64,000 nucleotides of DNA, taken from the NCBI GenBank assembly GCA_024684395.1, contig JAIKWY010000223.1:1-64000 (forward strand). Direction: 5' to 3'. Below are positions 7,897-16,812 of this stretch, in pieces. Every line of letters starts with the position of its first letter. The first letter of the stretch is position 1. The position numbers were made by a program, and so were the translations under genes. Source of the DNA: Oscillospiraceae bacterium (GTDB taxonomy: Bacteria; Bacillota; Clostridia; Oscillospirales; Ruminococcaceae). The notes beneath the pieces were generated by a model, which saw nothing but the letters and a program-made list of their open reading frames with translations, was not told where the DNA came from and did not search any database.

Positions 7897-10242
7897 ATGA
7901 ACGAAAAGGAATTTCTGACCATCAAGCAGGCTGCGCTGCGGCGGTTCTTCGCACGGATGAACGAGCCGCAGTTTGATGCCGTTACAACGGTCAATGGTCC
8001 GGTGCTGGTGCTGGCGGGTGCGGGCTCCGGCAAGACCACCGTCATCGTCAACCGCATCGCCAACATGGTGCTCTTCGGGGATACGGCGCACACGCTGACG
8101 CCCGTCCCCACCGAGGAGGAGCTTGCGGCATTGCAGGCGTACATCGACGGCGGCGGGATGGACACAGGCGAGCTGCGGGATCTGATCGCGGCAAGCCCTG
8201 TCATCCCGTGGCAGATCCTCGCCATCACCTTCACGAACAAGGCTGCCGGCGAGCTGAAAAGCCGCCTTGCCGGGACGCTCGGCGATGCGGCGCAGGACAT
8301 CCATGCGGCGACGTTCCATTCGGCGTGCGTGCGGATCCTGCGGGCGTGCATCGACCGGCTCGGCTACGAGAGCAGCTTCACCATCTACGATTCGGACGAC
8401 AGCCTGCGGCTCATGAAGGCGATCATGAAGGAGCTCAATGTGGATGAGAAGAAGTTTGCGCCCAAGTCCGTCCTCGGGACGATCAGCCATGCCAAGGACC
8501 GGCTCATGAGCCCGGAGGAATTTGCCGACGAAGCCGGGAACGACTACTGGAACAAGGTCGTTGCAAAGCTCTATGCCGAGTATCAGGAAAGGCTCAGAGC
8601 CGCCAATGCGCTCGATTTTGACGATCTGATCTTCTGCACGGTGCAGGTATTTGAGGAGAACCCCGATATTCTGGCAAAATACCAGCGTCGCTACCGCTAT
8701 ATCCTCGTAGATGAATACCAGGACACCAACTATGCCCAGTACCGCCTTGTGAGCCTGCTCTCGGAGGAGCACGGCAATCTCTGCGTGGTCGGCGACGATG
8801 ACCAGAGCATCTACCGATTCCGTGGTGCGACCATCGAGAACATCCTGCAATTCGAGGAGCAGTTCCCGGGCTGCAAGACCATCCGGCTCGAAGAGAATTA
8901 CCGCTCGACACAGCACATCCTCGATGCGGCAAACGGCGTCATCAAGAACAACGAGAGCCGCAAACAGAAATCCCTCTGGACGGCGGCGGGTGACGGCGAG
9001 CCGGTCGAGCTCCGCAAGCTCACGAGCGAACAGGCGGAGGGCGAGTTCATCACAGAGGAGATCCGGAAAGGCGTGGACGAGGGCAAGGCGTACTCGGATT
9101 TTGCGGTGCTGTACCGCATGAATGCGCTCTCGAATGCCGTGGAGCGCTCGCTCATCCGGGCGAAGATCCCCTACCGGGTATTCGGCGGTGTGCGCTTCCT
9201 CGACCGCAAGGAGATCAAGGACGTGATGTCCTATCTCTGCGTGATCCAGAACCCGCATGATCTCGTGCGGTTCGGGCGCATCGTGAACGTGCCGAAGCGG
9301 GGCATCGGTGATGCGACCGTTGCCACGGTGCTGCGCATCGCACAGGATCTGAACATGACACCGCTCGAGGTCATCCGCAACTGCGGGGACTTCCCTGCCA
9401 TTGCCAAGAGAAGCGCCGCATTGCTGCGGTTCGCTGCGCTGATGGACGAGCTGACGGAAGCCTCCGAAACGCTCCCGATGGAGGAGCTGTTCGACGAGCT
9501 GCTCGAAAAGACCGGCTACATGAAAATGCTCGAAGAAGAGGGCGATACGGGCGAGACACGCATCGAGAACGTCAAGGAATTCCGCTCGAACATCGTCAAC
9601 TACTGCAAGGCGCATGAGGAGGATGCCACACTCGAAGGCTTCCTCGAAGAGACGGCGCTCTACACGGATGCAGACCGTGCAGGCGATGACAATGCCGTCT
9701 CGCTCATGACGATGCACGCTGCCAAGGGTCTGGAGTTCGACACGGTCTTTGCCATCGGCATGGAAACAGGCATCTTCCCGGGGCAGCGCAGCATGGACAC
9801 ACAGGCAGACATGGAGGAGGAGCGGCGGCTCGCCTACGTGACGATCACACGGGCAAAGCGGCACCTCTATCTGACGCATACGGACATGCGGATGCTGTTC
9901 GGTCGGACGATGTACAACCCGGTCTCCCGCTTTGTCAAGGAGATCCCGGAGGAGCATCTGCATACCGAAAAGCCCATGAAGACCGAAGCACCGGCGGAAA
10001 GCACCGCATCGGGCATCGGCGGCATCCGCAGACAGATGGCGGCATTGCAGCGACAGAAGCCGACACAGGTCTCGGAGGTGCCGGCGCTCTCGGTCGGTGA
10101 CCGGGTGCTCGACAAGGGCTTCGGCGAGGGCACCGTCCTGCGGGCGGATCCGATGGCGGGCGACATGCTGCTCGAGATCGCCTTTGACGATGTGGGCACA
10201 AAGAAGCTGATGGCGAAATACCGCAAGATCACAAAGCTATGA
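7897..10242 (+). CDS. pcrA: UvrD/PcrA-type DNA helicase
   Basis: A 781-residue superfamily 1A ATP-dependent 3'-5' helicase used in repair and in clearing proteins from DNA. It has Walker A GAGSGKT (41-47), AITFTNKAA, motif II VDEYQDTN, motif III GDDDQSIYRFRGA, LEENYRST, the MTMHAAKGLEF motif V and VTITRAKRHLYLTH motif VI. The C-terminus ends in the small beta domain with VGDRVLDKGFGEGTV, typical of Gram-positive PcrA. AAGGAG precedes the ATG. The downstream acetyltransferase starts 10 bases after the stop. Confidence 0.96.
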   Translation: MNEKEFLTIKQAALRRFFARMNEPQFDAVTTVNGPVLVLAGAGSGKTTVIVNRIANMVLFGDTAHTLTPVPTEEELAALQAYIDGGGMDTGELRDLIAASPVIPWQILAITFTNKAAGELKSRLAGTLGDAAQDIHAATFHSACVRILRACIDRLGYESSFTIYDSDDSLRLMKAIMKELNVDEKKFAPKSVLGTISHAKDRLMSPEEFADEAGNDYWNKVVAKLYAEYQERLRAANALDFDDLIFCTVQVFEENPDILAKYQRRYRYILVDEYQDTNYAQYRLVSLLSEEHGNLCVVGDDDQSIYRFRGATIENILQFEEQFPGCKTIRLEENYRSTQHILDAANGVIKNNESRKQKSLWTAAGDGEPVELRKLTSEQAEGEFITEEIRKGVDEGKAYSDFAVLYRMNALSNAVERSLIRAKIPYRVFGGVRFLDRKEIKDVMSYLCVIQNPHDLVRFGRIVNVPKRGIGDATVATVLRIAQDLNMTPLEVIRNCGDFPAIAKRSAALLRFAALMDELTEASETLPMEELFDELLEKTGYMKMLEEEGDTGETRIENVKEFRSNIVNYCKAHEEDATLEGFLEETALYTDADRAGDDNAVSLMTMHAAKGLEFDTVFAIGMETGIFPGQRSMDTQADMEEERRLAYVTITRAKRHLYLTHTDMRMLFGRTMYNPVSRFVKEIPEEHLHTEKPMKTEAPAESTASGIGGIRRQMAALQRQKPTQVSEVPALSVGDRVLDKGFGEGTVLRADPMAGDMLLEIAFDDVGTKKLMAKYRKITKL

Positions 10243-10252
10243 GGTGATAACT

Positions 10253-11056
10253 ATGGGACGTGCAATGGACATCACCCATGAGGAACGGGAGCTGCTGACC
10301 TTGCTGCGGGCAAGACCGGCGGTCTATCTCGGAGGGTATGCCGGATTGCGGGAATTACAGGAGTTCCTGCGGGGCTATGAGGTCGCTCTGATGCGGCATG
10401 CACTGACGGAGGTGCGGATCCTGCCGGAGGGCTTCCAGGGCTTTGTGGAGGAGCACTTCGGCATCCCGCTCGGCTCGCAGATGGGCTGGTGGACGATCAT
10501 CTCCCGGCAGGAGCCGGACAATTACAAGGCGATGGAGCTGTTCTGGGATCTGCTGAACGAATACCTGCACGAGCTCCACTGTGACGGGATCCCGAGACCG
10601 GCTGTCCCGGCGGAGGAGCGCACCCTCGAAAGCGGCATCCGCCCGGTACGCTACGGCGATCTGGCACGGCTGGCGGCATCCTACATGTACACCTTCAACG
10701 GCGAGCCGTGGCTGGATGCATGGACGGTGGAAACGGCGATGCAGCGGCTCACGGAGCTGTATCATGCGCCGCATTTCTACGGCATCGCCCTTTTCCGGAA
10801 CGGCGAGCCGATCGGAGCGCTGCTCGGTCGGAGCGAGCACTATTTTGACAGCAAGGCATTCCAGATCGTGGAGCTCTGGGTCGAGCCGAAGGCACAGCGG
10901 CAGGGCATCGGACAGGCGCTGCTCGACACCCTGAAAGCGGACAAGCCGGAGGAGCGGCTCTATCTCATCACCATGAAGACCGAGCACACGGAGGGCTTCT
11001 ATGAGAAAAACGGCTTCGTTGTGCAGGATGAGCTCTGCGTCATGCAGATGCCGTGA
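10253..11056 (+). CDS. GNAT-family acetyltransferase with N-terminal extra domain
   Basis: A 267-residue protein. The C-terminal half has a GNAT fold with the acetyl-CoA loop VEPKAQRQGIGQALL and the late NGF segment, so it should acetylate an unknown small molecule or protein amine. The first 120 residues are an all-helical domain rich in Leu and aromatic residues that I do not recognise. ATG 10253 is preferred over GTG 10244 because the GAGGTG site covers the latter. It follows pcrA closely and is probably cotranscribed. Confidence 0.8.
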   Translation: MGRAMDITHEERELLTLLRARPAVYLGGYAGLRELQEFLRGYEVALMRHALTEVRILPEGFQGFVEEHFGIPLGSQMGWWTIISRQEPDNYKAMELFWDLLNEYLHELHCDGIPRPAVPAEERTLESGIRPVRYGDLARLAASYMYTFNGEPWLDAWTVETAMQRLTELYHAPHFYGIALFRNGEPIGALLGRSEHYFDSKAFQIVELWVEPKAQRQGIGQALLDTLKADKPEERLYLITMKTEHTEGFYEKNGFVVQDELCVMQMP

Positions 11057-11122
11057 CCGGGGATTTAGACATTCTGCCAAGAAACCTCACCAATCGCTCC
11101 TCCGAAATTTCCGTGCAAAACA

Positions 11123-11151
11123 TTGACGAAACAGCGGAAATATGGTATAAT
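11123..11151 (+). promoter_or_regulatory. Sigma-A promoter for the HExxH lipoprotein
   Basis: TTGACG (11123-11128) and a perfect TATAAT (11146-11151) are spaced by 17 bases. Transcription would start near 11158, about 47 bases before the GTG start of the lipoprotein gene. Confidence 0.85.
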
Positions 11152-11204
11152 GACTTTGTATGCAAACATGCATCCGGTCAAAAACAACGAGGGGAAGTGC
11201 TTCA

Positions 11205-12104
11205 GTGAGAAAACGGCTGCTCATTTTATGTATCCTGACAGGGCTTGCTGTCAGCGGCTGCGGAAAGACTGCGCAGATCAGCAAAAGCATCAGCGTAGCG
11301 GAAAAAAGCTACCGTTCCGGCAGTGAATATGTCGGATACCTGAAAGATGATCTCTGCGCTCATTATCAGGATGCGACAGGGCATACTGCAAAGGACAAGT
11401 GCCTGATCGTTGCCGACGAGAGCTATCGCAGCCCGAATTTCAACAGGGTCGAGAACCGTGAGCCCCTCGAAAACGTGAATATGAGCGGCTATACCTATGT
11501 CATCACGCTGAACGATCCGGAGATGCTGGTCACAAGCGAGGGCAGCACATCCATCGTCAACTTTGCGGAGTGCATTTTTGAGCTGGGGCATGAATTTACA
11601 CACTATATGTGTACCGAGATCAGCGGCGGCGAAGGCGAGGTCAGCTGGATCGAAGAGACCATCTGCGAAGCGATGGCGCTGTATTATCTCGACTACTATG
11701 CACAGCACTGGAAGGAGACCACCCTTCCGGAGAAAGTCACCAAAAACACGGATGACCTCTATATGCTGCTGATCTCGAGCGAACTGGATCACGAGATCAA
11801 CAAGGACAACGAGGAAGCCGGATCTGCTGACTATTCGCTCTCCGATGCCGATCCGGAGACCCTTCTGTATATCAACGACAATGCAGAGGAGCACCGGGAA
11901 TACCGCTGCAATGAGATGCACAAGCTCAGCAAGAAGATCCAGCCTGCCTGCATTGCGGGTCTGATCGAATACAGCAAATACACCGATACGGAAACATGCC
12001 TGCTCCGGACGGACGAATACCGTGCGGCATTCCCGGACAATGCGGCTGTTGCGTATCTTTGTGACATCAGCGACGAGATCGCTGCAAGACCTGCTTCCGA
12101 GTGA
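11205..12104 (+). CDS. Putative zincin-type metallopeptidase lipoprotein
   Basis: A 299-residue lipoprotein: basic start, hydrophobic core and lipobox VSGC with Cys19. The middle has HEFTH at 129-133, a classical HExxH zinc motif, followed by EETICEA (150-156), which places a Glu 18 to 22 residues further on, as in gluzincins. This suggests a membrane-anchored extracytoplasmic zinc peptidase, but I cannot name the family and activity is inference. The start is GTG 11205, ten bases after GAGGGG; the longer reading frame from 11160 would hide the signal peptide. Confidence 0.7.
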   Translation: MRKRLLILCILTGLAVSGCGKTAQISKSISVAEKSYRSGSEYVGYLKDDLCAHYQDATGHTAKDKCLIVADESYRSPNFNRVENREPLENVNMSGYTYVITLNDPEMLVTSEGSTSIVNFAECIFELGHEFTHYMCTEISGGEGEVSWIEETICEAMALYYLDYYAQHWKETTLPEKVTKNTDDLYMLLISSELDHEINKDNEEAGSADYSLSDADPETLLYINDNAEEHREYRCNEMHKLSKKIQPACIAGLIEYSKYTDTETCLLRTDEYRAAFPDNAAVAYLCDISDEIAARPASE

Positions 12105-12199
12105 CAGGAGCATGCATCCCGGCAGGTCACGGATCCCGAAGCCATATCCTATACATACGACGCCGTTCATCCTCCGGGAGGATCGGCAGGAGGTACTGC

Positions 12200-12979
12200 A
12201 TGAACGTCAAACTCATCGCACATACGGCGCAGCCTGAGACCGTCGTGGCGGCGGCTGCAAAGCTCTGCTATTCCCACACAGGCGCTATGGATCTCATGGA
12301 CGGTCTGACAGAGGAAAAAGCAAGCAGCTTCGTGGAAATGCTCGCCCAGATCGGGCATGAGAGCCCCATCGAGCACGCCAGCTTCACCTTTGCCATCGAG
12401 GGCGTGTCCCGGTCGCTGCTCGCACAGATCACACGCCACCGGCTCGCCAGCTTTTCCGTGCAGAGCCAGCGCTATGTGAAGCTCACGGATTTTGAATACA
12501 TCACCCCGCCCGAGATCGCCGCTGTCCCGGAGGCGCATGTGCTCTTCGACAAGACCATGCAGGACTGCGTGGAGGCATACCGGAAGCTCTCGGAGATGCT
12601 CGAAGAAAAGCACTATGCGGCATTCCTCGCAGAGGGGCTCGATGAGAAGGAAGCCCGCAAACGGGCAGAGAAAAAGGCGATCGAGGACGCCCGCTTCGTC
12701 CTGCCGAACGCCAGCGAGACGAAGATGGTCATGACCATGAATGCACGGGAGCTGCTGCATTTCTTCCGGCTGCGCTGCTGCAGCCGTGCGCAGTGGGAGA
12801 TCCGGGCGCTGGCAAAGGCGATGGTCGCCGAGGTCTATCCGGTGAGCCCGGCGCTCTTTGCGAAGGCGGGTCCCTCCTGTGTGGCAGGGAGCTGCCCCGA
12901 GGGGAAGATGACCTGCGGCAGGATCCAGGAAGTCCGTGCGGAATATGCGGCACTGAAAGAGAATGCCGGCAAAAAATAA
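12200..12979 (+). CDS. thyX: Flavin-dependent thymidylate synthase
   Basis: ThyX methylates dUMP to dTMP using methylene-tetrahydrofolate, NADPH and FAD, replacing ThyA. The 259-residue protein carries the signature RHRX7S at 79-89 (RHRLASFSVQS) and the conserved ESPIEHASFTF block before it. The C-terminal NARELLHFFRLRCC and CSRAQWEIR segments are typical. ATG 12200 follows AGGAGG. The gene stands alone between a lipoprotein gene and a DJ-1 gene. A folate enzyme (5-formyl-THF cyclo-ligase) lies 0.6 kb downstream. Confidence 0.96.
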   Translation: MNVKLIAHTAQPETVVAAAAKLCYSHTGAMDLMDGLTEEKASSFVEMLAQIGHESPIEHASFTFAIEGVSRSLLAQITRHRLASFSVQSQRYVKLTDFEYITPPEIAAVPEAHVLFDKTMQDCVEAYRKLSEMLEEKHYAAFLAEGLDEKEARKRAEKKAIEDARFVLPNASETKMVMTMNARELLHFFRLRCCSRAQWEIRALAKAMVAEVYPVSPALFAKAGPSCVAGSCPEGKMTCGRIQEVRAEYAALKENAGKK

Positions 12980-12990
12980 AGAAAAGATCA

Positions 12991-13022
12991 GTATTGCTCC
13001 CCCGGAGGCGGGGAAGCAATAC
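12991..13022. terminator. Imperfect hairpin after thyX
   Basis: GTATTGCT (12991-12998) pairs with AGCAATAC (13015-13022), extended by four C-G pairs with a bulged A. There is no U-tract on the plus strand. On the minus strand a T-rich stretch follows. It may act as a weak terminator or processing site between thyX and the DJ-1 gene. Confidence 0.4.
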
Positions 13023-13066
13023 GAAAAGAAGACGTTTTCAGCTGAAAAGAATGAGAGGGATTAGGT

Positions 13067-13615
13067 ATGATCTATGTATTTCTGGCAAACGGCTTTGAGG
13101 AAGTTGAGGCGCTGACCCCCGTTGACCTGCTGCGGCGCAGCGGCAAGGAGGTACAGCTCGTCGGTGTCGGCGGCAGCGTCATCACCGGCGCACACGGCAT
13201 CGCCGTACAGACCGACATCACCGAGAATCAGATCGTGCTCGGCGGCGACCTCGAAATGATCGTGCTCCCCGGCGGTATGCCCGGTACGCTCAATCTCGAA
13301 CGCTCCGAGGCGGTACAGACAGCGATCGACTTCTGTGCAGACAGAGCGCTGCCGATCGGTGCCATCTGTGCAGCGCCGTCCATCCTCGGACACAAGGGGC
13401 TGCTCGACGGACGGGAAGCCATCGCCTATCCCGGCTTTGAGGGACAGCTCGGCACTGCGACCATCAGCAAGCATTCCGTGGTGCGGGACGGCAATATCAT
13501 CACGGCACAGGGCGCAGGTGCAGCTGTGGCATTCGGTCTGAAGCTGAGTGCAGTATTCATCGGTGAGGAGAAAGCAAAAGCGCTTGCAGATGCAGTCTGC
13601 TACCCCGAACACTGA
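13067..13615 (+). CDS. DJ-1/PfpI family protein
   Basis: A 182-residue protein of the DJ-1 branch (ThiJ/YajL type), linked in other bacteria to repair of glycation or oxidative damage to proteins. It begins with FLANGFEEVEALTPVDLLRR, and the nucleophile elbow GAICAAPSILG puts the reactive Cys at 101. It is the length of single-domain DJ-1 proteins. The ribosome site is a modest GAGAGGGAT. The stop is followed at once by the folate cyclo-ligase gene, so they probably form one unit. The exact substrate cannot be told. Confidence 0.9.
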   Translation: MIYVFLANGFEEVEALTPVDLLRRSGKEVQLVGVGGSVITGAHGIAVQTDITENQIVLGGDLEMIVLPGGMPGTLNLERSEAVQTAIDFCADRALPIGAICAAPSILGHKGLLDGREAIAYPGFEGQLGTATISKHSVVRDGNIITAQGAGAAVAFGLKLSAVFIGEEKAKALADAVCYPEH

Positions 13616-13616
13616 T

Positions 13617-14177
13617 ATGATCGCCGCAGAGGAAAAGAAAGCACTGCGCAGAACGGTGCGGGCGCTGATGCGAAAGACCCCGGAACTGACGAATCAGGAG
13701 GAGAAATTCATCCTCGATGTACAGATGCACCGCTGTGCGCAGGCGCATCCGTGGTTCATAGAAGCCGACACCGTGCTGATCTACTGCTCGACCAAGGACG
13801 AGCCGGACACACGGGGGCTGATCGGCTGGCTGCTGTACACCGGCAGGAACGTGGCGCTGCCCGTCTGTGAATCGGAGGGCGTCATGGTGTTCTATGTCAT
13901 CCGCTCGATGGAGGAGCTGAAGCCGGGCGCCTACGGCATTTTGGAGCCGGTCGGACGGACAATGCCCGTCATCACCGACAAGACGCTCTGCATCGTGCCG
14001 GGGCTCGCCTTCACGAAGAACGGCGCACGGCTCGGCAAGGGCGGCGGCTACTATGACCGGTTTTTGGAAGCACATCCGGGGATGCGGACGATGGGGCTGA
14101 CCTATCGCTGTCTGTTGCAGGATACGATCCCCTGCGAGGCACATGACTGTCCGGTGGATGTTGTTATTACGGAATAA
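13617..14177 (+). CDS. 5-formyltetrahydrofolate cyclo-ligase
   Basis: A 186-residue enzyme (YgfA/MTHFS family) that turns 5-formyl-THF into 5,10-methenyl-THF with ATP, recycling a dead-end folate. The family signature GKGGGYYDRFL is near the C-terminus, and the Arg/Lys-rich start with LRRTVRALMR is usual. The start is uncertain: ATG 13617 lies one base after the DJ-1 stop and gives normal length but has no clear ribosome site; ATG 13590 would overlap the DJ-1 gene. Translation is probably coupled to the upstream gene. Confidence 0.9.
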   Translation: MIAAEEKKALRRTVRALMRKTPELTNQEEKFILDVQMHRCAQAHPWFIEADTVLIYCSTKDEPDTRGLIGWLLYTGRNVALPVCESEGVMVFYVIRSMEELKPGAYGILEPVGRTMPVITDKTLCIVPGLAFTKNGARLGKGGGYYDRFLEAHPGMRTMGLTYRCLLQDTIPCEAHDCPVDVVITE

Positions 14178-14218
14178 TCAAGGTACTCCCTGTGCGGGGT
14201 GCTCTCTGGAGGTAAAAC

Positions 14219-15559
14219 ATGGCAAATTCTGATAAGAAAAGTTCGATCGACGACCTGTTCGATGAGACCGCTGCGGACGATGCGGAGAGAGTGACACCCC
14301 ACCGCAGCAGCGAGACGCATCCGGCAAAGAAGCGCAGCGATTCCGGGGAGCATTCCGGCAAAAAGCGCTCCGGCTCCCATTCCGGGAAAAAAGGCACCGC
14401 TAAAAAGAAGAAGAGAAAGCACCGCAGCGCCCGTATCTACGGCGTGCTCATCATGCTGACCATCATCTTCGTGACCTCGATCTCCCTTGCCATCGGCATC
14501 ATTGAGGTCGGCAAGGACATGCTCGGCATCGACGGCACCCAGACGCTCGTCATCTTCAACATCCAGGAGGGCGAAACGACCAGCGAGATCGCTGCTAACC
14601 TCAAGGAAGCGGGCATCATCCGCATCCCCAAGGCATTCGTCTACTTCACCCGCCTTTCCAACGACGATGCGAACTTCATCGCCGGCGACCATCAGGTCAG
14701 CAGTGCAATGGCATATGAGACGATCATCAGCGAGCTGACCGGTACTGCCATCGGCGAGGACAAGGAGGTCGTGGATGTCATGTTCCCGGAGGGCATCACC
14801 CTCAACGAAGCTGCCAAGAAGCTCGAAGAGGCGAATGTCTGCGAGGCTGCAAGATTCCTCTACTATTTCAATGCCGGTGACCAGGGCTATCCGTTCGAGG
14901 AGCACCTCAAGGGCATGAACACCAAGCTGAAATTCAACCGCATGGAGGGCTATCTCTTCCCGGATACCTACACCTTCTATGAAGAGATGGAGCCGGACGA
15001 TGTCATCCGTAAGATCTACGTCAACTTCAACGCCAAGATGAAGCCGGAGTACTACGACCGCATCGAAGAGCTCGGCACCGACCTCGACAAGATCATCACC
15101 CTTGCCTCCATGATCCAGGCTGAGGCATCCAACGAGGAAGATATGAAGGACATCTCCTCCGTCTTCTGGAACCGTCTGAATGCGCCGGATCAGTTCCGCA
15201 AGCTCCAGTCCGACCCGACCTCCAAGTATGTGGAGAACACCATCAAGCCCAACATCGAGCTGGACAACCCGTCCATCTATGATGCCTATGATACGTACAT
15301 CTGCAACGGTCTGCCCGCCGGTGCGATCTGCAACCCGGGTACCGCAGCCATCGAAGCAGCGCTCTATCCGAACGAAACCAGCTACTACTATTTCTATGCA
15401 AACGTTGATACCGGCGTGACCTACTTCGCACGCACCCTCGAAGAGCACAACGAGAACATCCGCAAGGTCAAGATCCAGCGTGGTGAGGAAGTGCCCGAGG
15501 AAGAGGAAGGCGAAGAGGGCGAAGACGGCGAAGGTGAAGACGGCGGTGAGGACGAATGA
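14219..15559 (+). CDS. mltG: Endolytic murein transglycosylase MltG
   Basis: MltG cuts new glycan strands in the membrane and limits their length. The 446-residue protein has a Lys/Ser/His-rich cytoplasmic start, a single membrane helix at about 75-98 and a YceG domain with the EGYLFPDTY block and the catalytic Glu in MIQAEAS. The last 25 residues are almost all Glu, Asp and Gly, an unusual acidic tail. GGAGG precedes the ATG. It overlaps the U32 peptidase gene by four bases (ATGA), a pairing also known from Bacillus (yrrL near yrrN/yrrO). Confidence 0.93.
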   Translation: MANSDKKSSIDDLFDETAADDAERVTPHRSSETHPAKKRSDSGEHSGKKRSGSHSGKKGTAKKKKRKHRSARIYGVLIMLTIIFVTSISLAIGIIEVGKDMLGIDGTQTLVIFNIQEGETTSEIAANLKEAGIIRIPKAFVYFTRLSNDDANFIAGDHQVSSAMAYETIISELTGTAIGEDKEVVDVMFPEGITLNEAAKKLEEANVCEAARFLYYFNAGDQGYPFEEHLKGMNTKLKFNRMEGYLFPDTYTFYEEMEPDDVIRKIYVNFNAKMKPEYYDRIEELGTDLDKIITLASMIQAEASNEEDMKDISSVFWNRLNAPDQFRKLQSDPTSKYVENTIKPNIELDNPSIYDAYDTYICNGLPAGAICNPGTAAIEAALYPNETSYYYFYANVDTGVTYFARTLEEHNENIRKVKIQRGEEVPEEEEGEEGEDGEGEDGGEDE

Positions 15560-16800
15560 TGCGTCCGGAGGTACTTGCCCCCGCCGGTGACAGAGAACGG
15601 CTCGAAGCGGCGCTCGATTTCGGCGCCGATGCCGTTTATCTCGGCGGCACGATGTTCGGGATGCGTGCAGGTGCGCCGAATTTCGAGGCGGAGGCGCTCT
15701 GCGATGCCGTGAAAACGGCGCATGACCGTGGCGTCAAGGTCTACCTGACCGTCAACACCCTCCCCCGCAGCAAGGAGATCGCACTGCTCCCGCAGTTCCT
15801 CTCCGAGGCTGTCAATGCGGGCGTGGATGCGGTGATCGTGGCGGACTTAGGCGTGTTCCAGACGGTGCGGAAGCTGTATCCCGATCTGCATGTCCACATG
15901 TCCACACAGACGGGCATCGTAAACTATGCCACTGCCAATGTGCTCTATGAGATGGGCGCCAAGCGGGTGGTGCTCGCCCGTGAGCTGAGCCTTGACGAGA
16001 TCGCCGAGATCCGCCGGAAAACGCCGGAGGACCTGGAGATCGAGGTCTTTGTCCACGGTGCGATGTGCGTGTCCTTTTCGGGGCGCTGTCTGCTGTCCGC
16101 CTATTTCACGGACAGGGATGCCAACCGGGGCGCCTGCGCACAGCCGTGCCGCTGGAAATATGCCCTTGTGGAGGAAAAGCGCCCGCATCTGCCCATGCCC
16201 ATCGAGGAAGCCCCCGAGGGGACGTACATCCTCAATGCACGGGATATGTGCATGATCGACCACATCGACAAGCTCGCCGAGGCGGGCGTGAGCTCCTTCA
16301 AGATCGAGGGGCGGGCAAAATCTGCCTATTATGTGTCGGTCGTGACGAACGCCTACCGGATGGCGATGGATGAATACCTGGCACATCCCAATGACTTCCA
16401 ACTGCCGCAATGGATCCATGACGAGGTCTTCAAGGTCAGCCACAGACGCTACTGCACGGGCTTCTTCTTCGGGCATCCGAATGCCTGTCAGTATTACGAG
16501 AATGCGGGCTATATCGCCAACTGCGATGTTGTCGGCATCGTGGATCGCTGCGAGAACGGGCGTGTCTGTGCGACACAGCGCAACCGCTTCTTTGCAGGCG
16601 ATACGGTCGAGATCCTCGCACCCGGCAAACCGCCCGTGACCTTGCAGCTCAACGAGCTCTACAACGGCGACGGCGAGCGCATCGAGACGGCAAATCACGC
16701 CATGATGGCGTTTTCGTTCCCCTGTGAGACAGAGTTCCCGGCGCATTCCATCATCCGGAAACCGATCGCAGAGGATACGGAGGATAAAACAATCGTTTAA
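15556..16800 (+). CDS. U32 peptidase family protein, TrhP-like tRNA hydroxylation factor
   Basis: A 414-residue protein of the U32 family. It starts with PEVLAPAGDRERLEAALDFGADAVYLGG and has the Cys-rich block HGAMCVSFSGRCLLS...GACAQPCRW, which in TrhP and RlhA relatives supports prephenate-dependent 5-hydroxyuridine formation in RNA. Length and motif order fit TrhP (YrrO) better than a protease, but no activity follows from sequence alone. It overlaps mltG by four bases. In Bacillus, mltG-yrrM-trhP1-trhP2 are neighbours; here only one U32 gene is present. Confidence 0.88.
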   Translation: MMRPEVLAPAGDRERLEAALDFGADAVYLGGTMFGMRAGAPNFEAEALCDAVKTAHDRGVKVYLTVNTLPRSKEIALLPQFLSEAVNAGVDAVIVADLGVFQTVRKLYPDLHVHMSTQTGIVNYATANVLYEMGAKRVVLARELSLDEIAEIRRKTPEDLEIEVFVHGAMCVSFSGRCLLSAYFTDRDANRGACAQPCRWKYALVEEKRPHLPMPIEEAPEGTYILNARDMCMIDHIDKLAEAGVSSFKIEGRAKSAYYVSVVTNAYRMAMDEYLAHPNDFQLPQWIHDEVFKVSHRRYCTGFFFGHPNACQYYENAGYIANCDVVGIVDRCENGRVCATQRNRFFAGDTVEILAPGKPPVTLQLNELYNGDGERIETANHAMMAFSFPCETEFPAHSIIRKPIAEDTEDKTIV

Positions 16801-16812
16801 GGAGGGAACTCT

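Noticed and set aside
7843..9963. Long minus-strand frame of 706 codons opposite pcrA
   Set aside because: It is the antisense shadow of pcrA, which has all helicase motifs. High GC content makes such frames common here.
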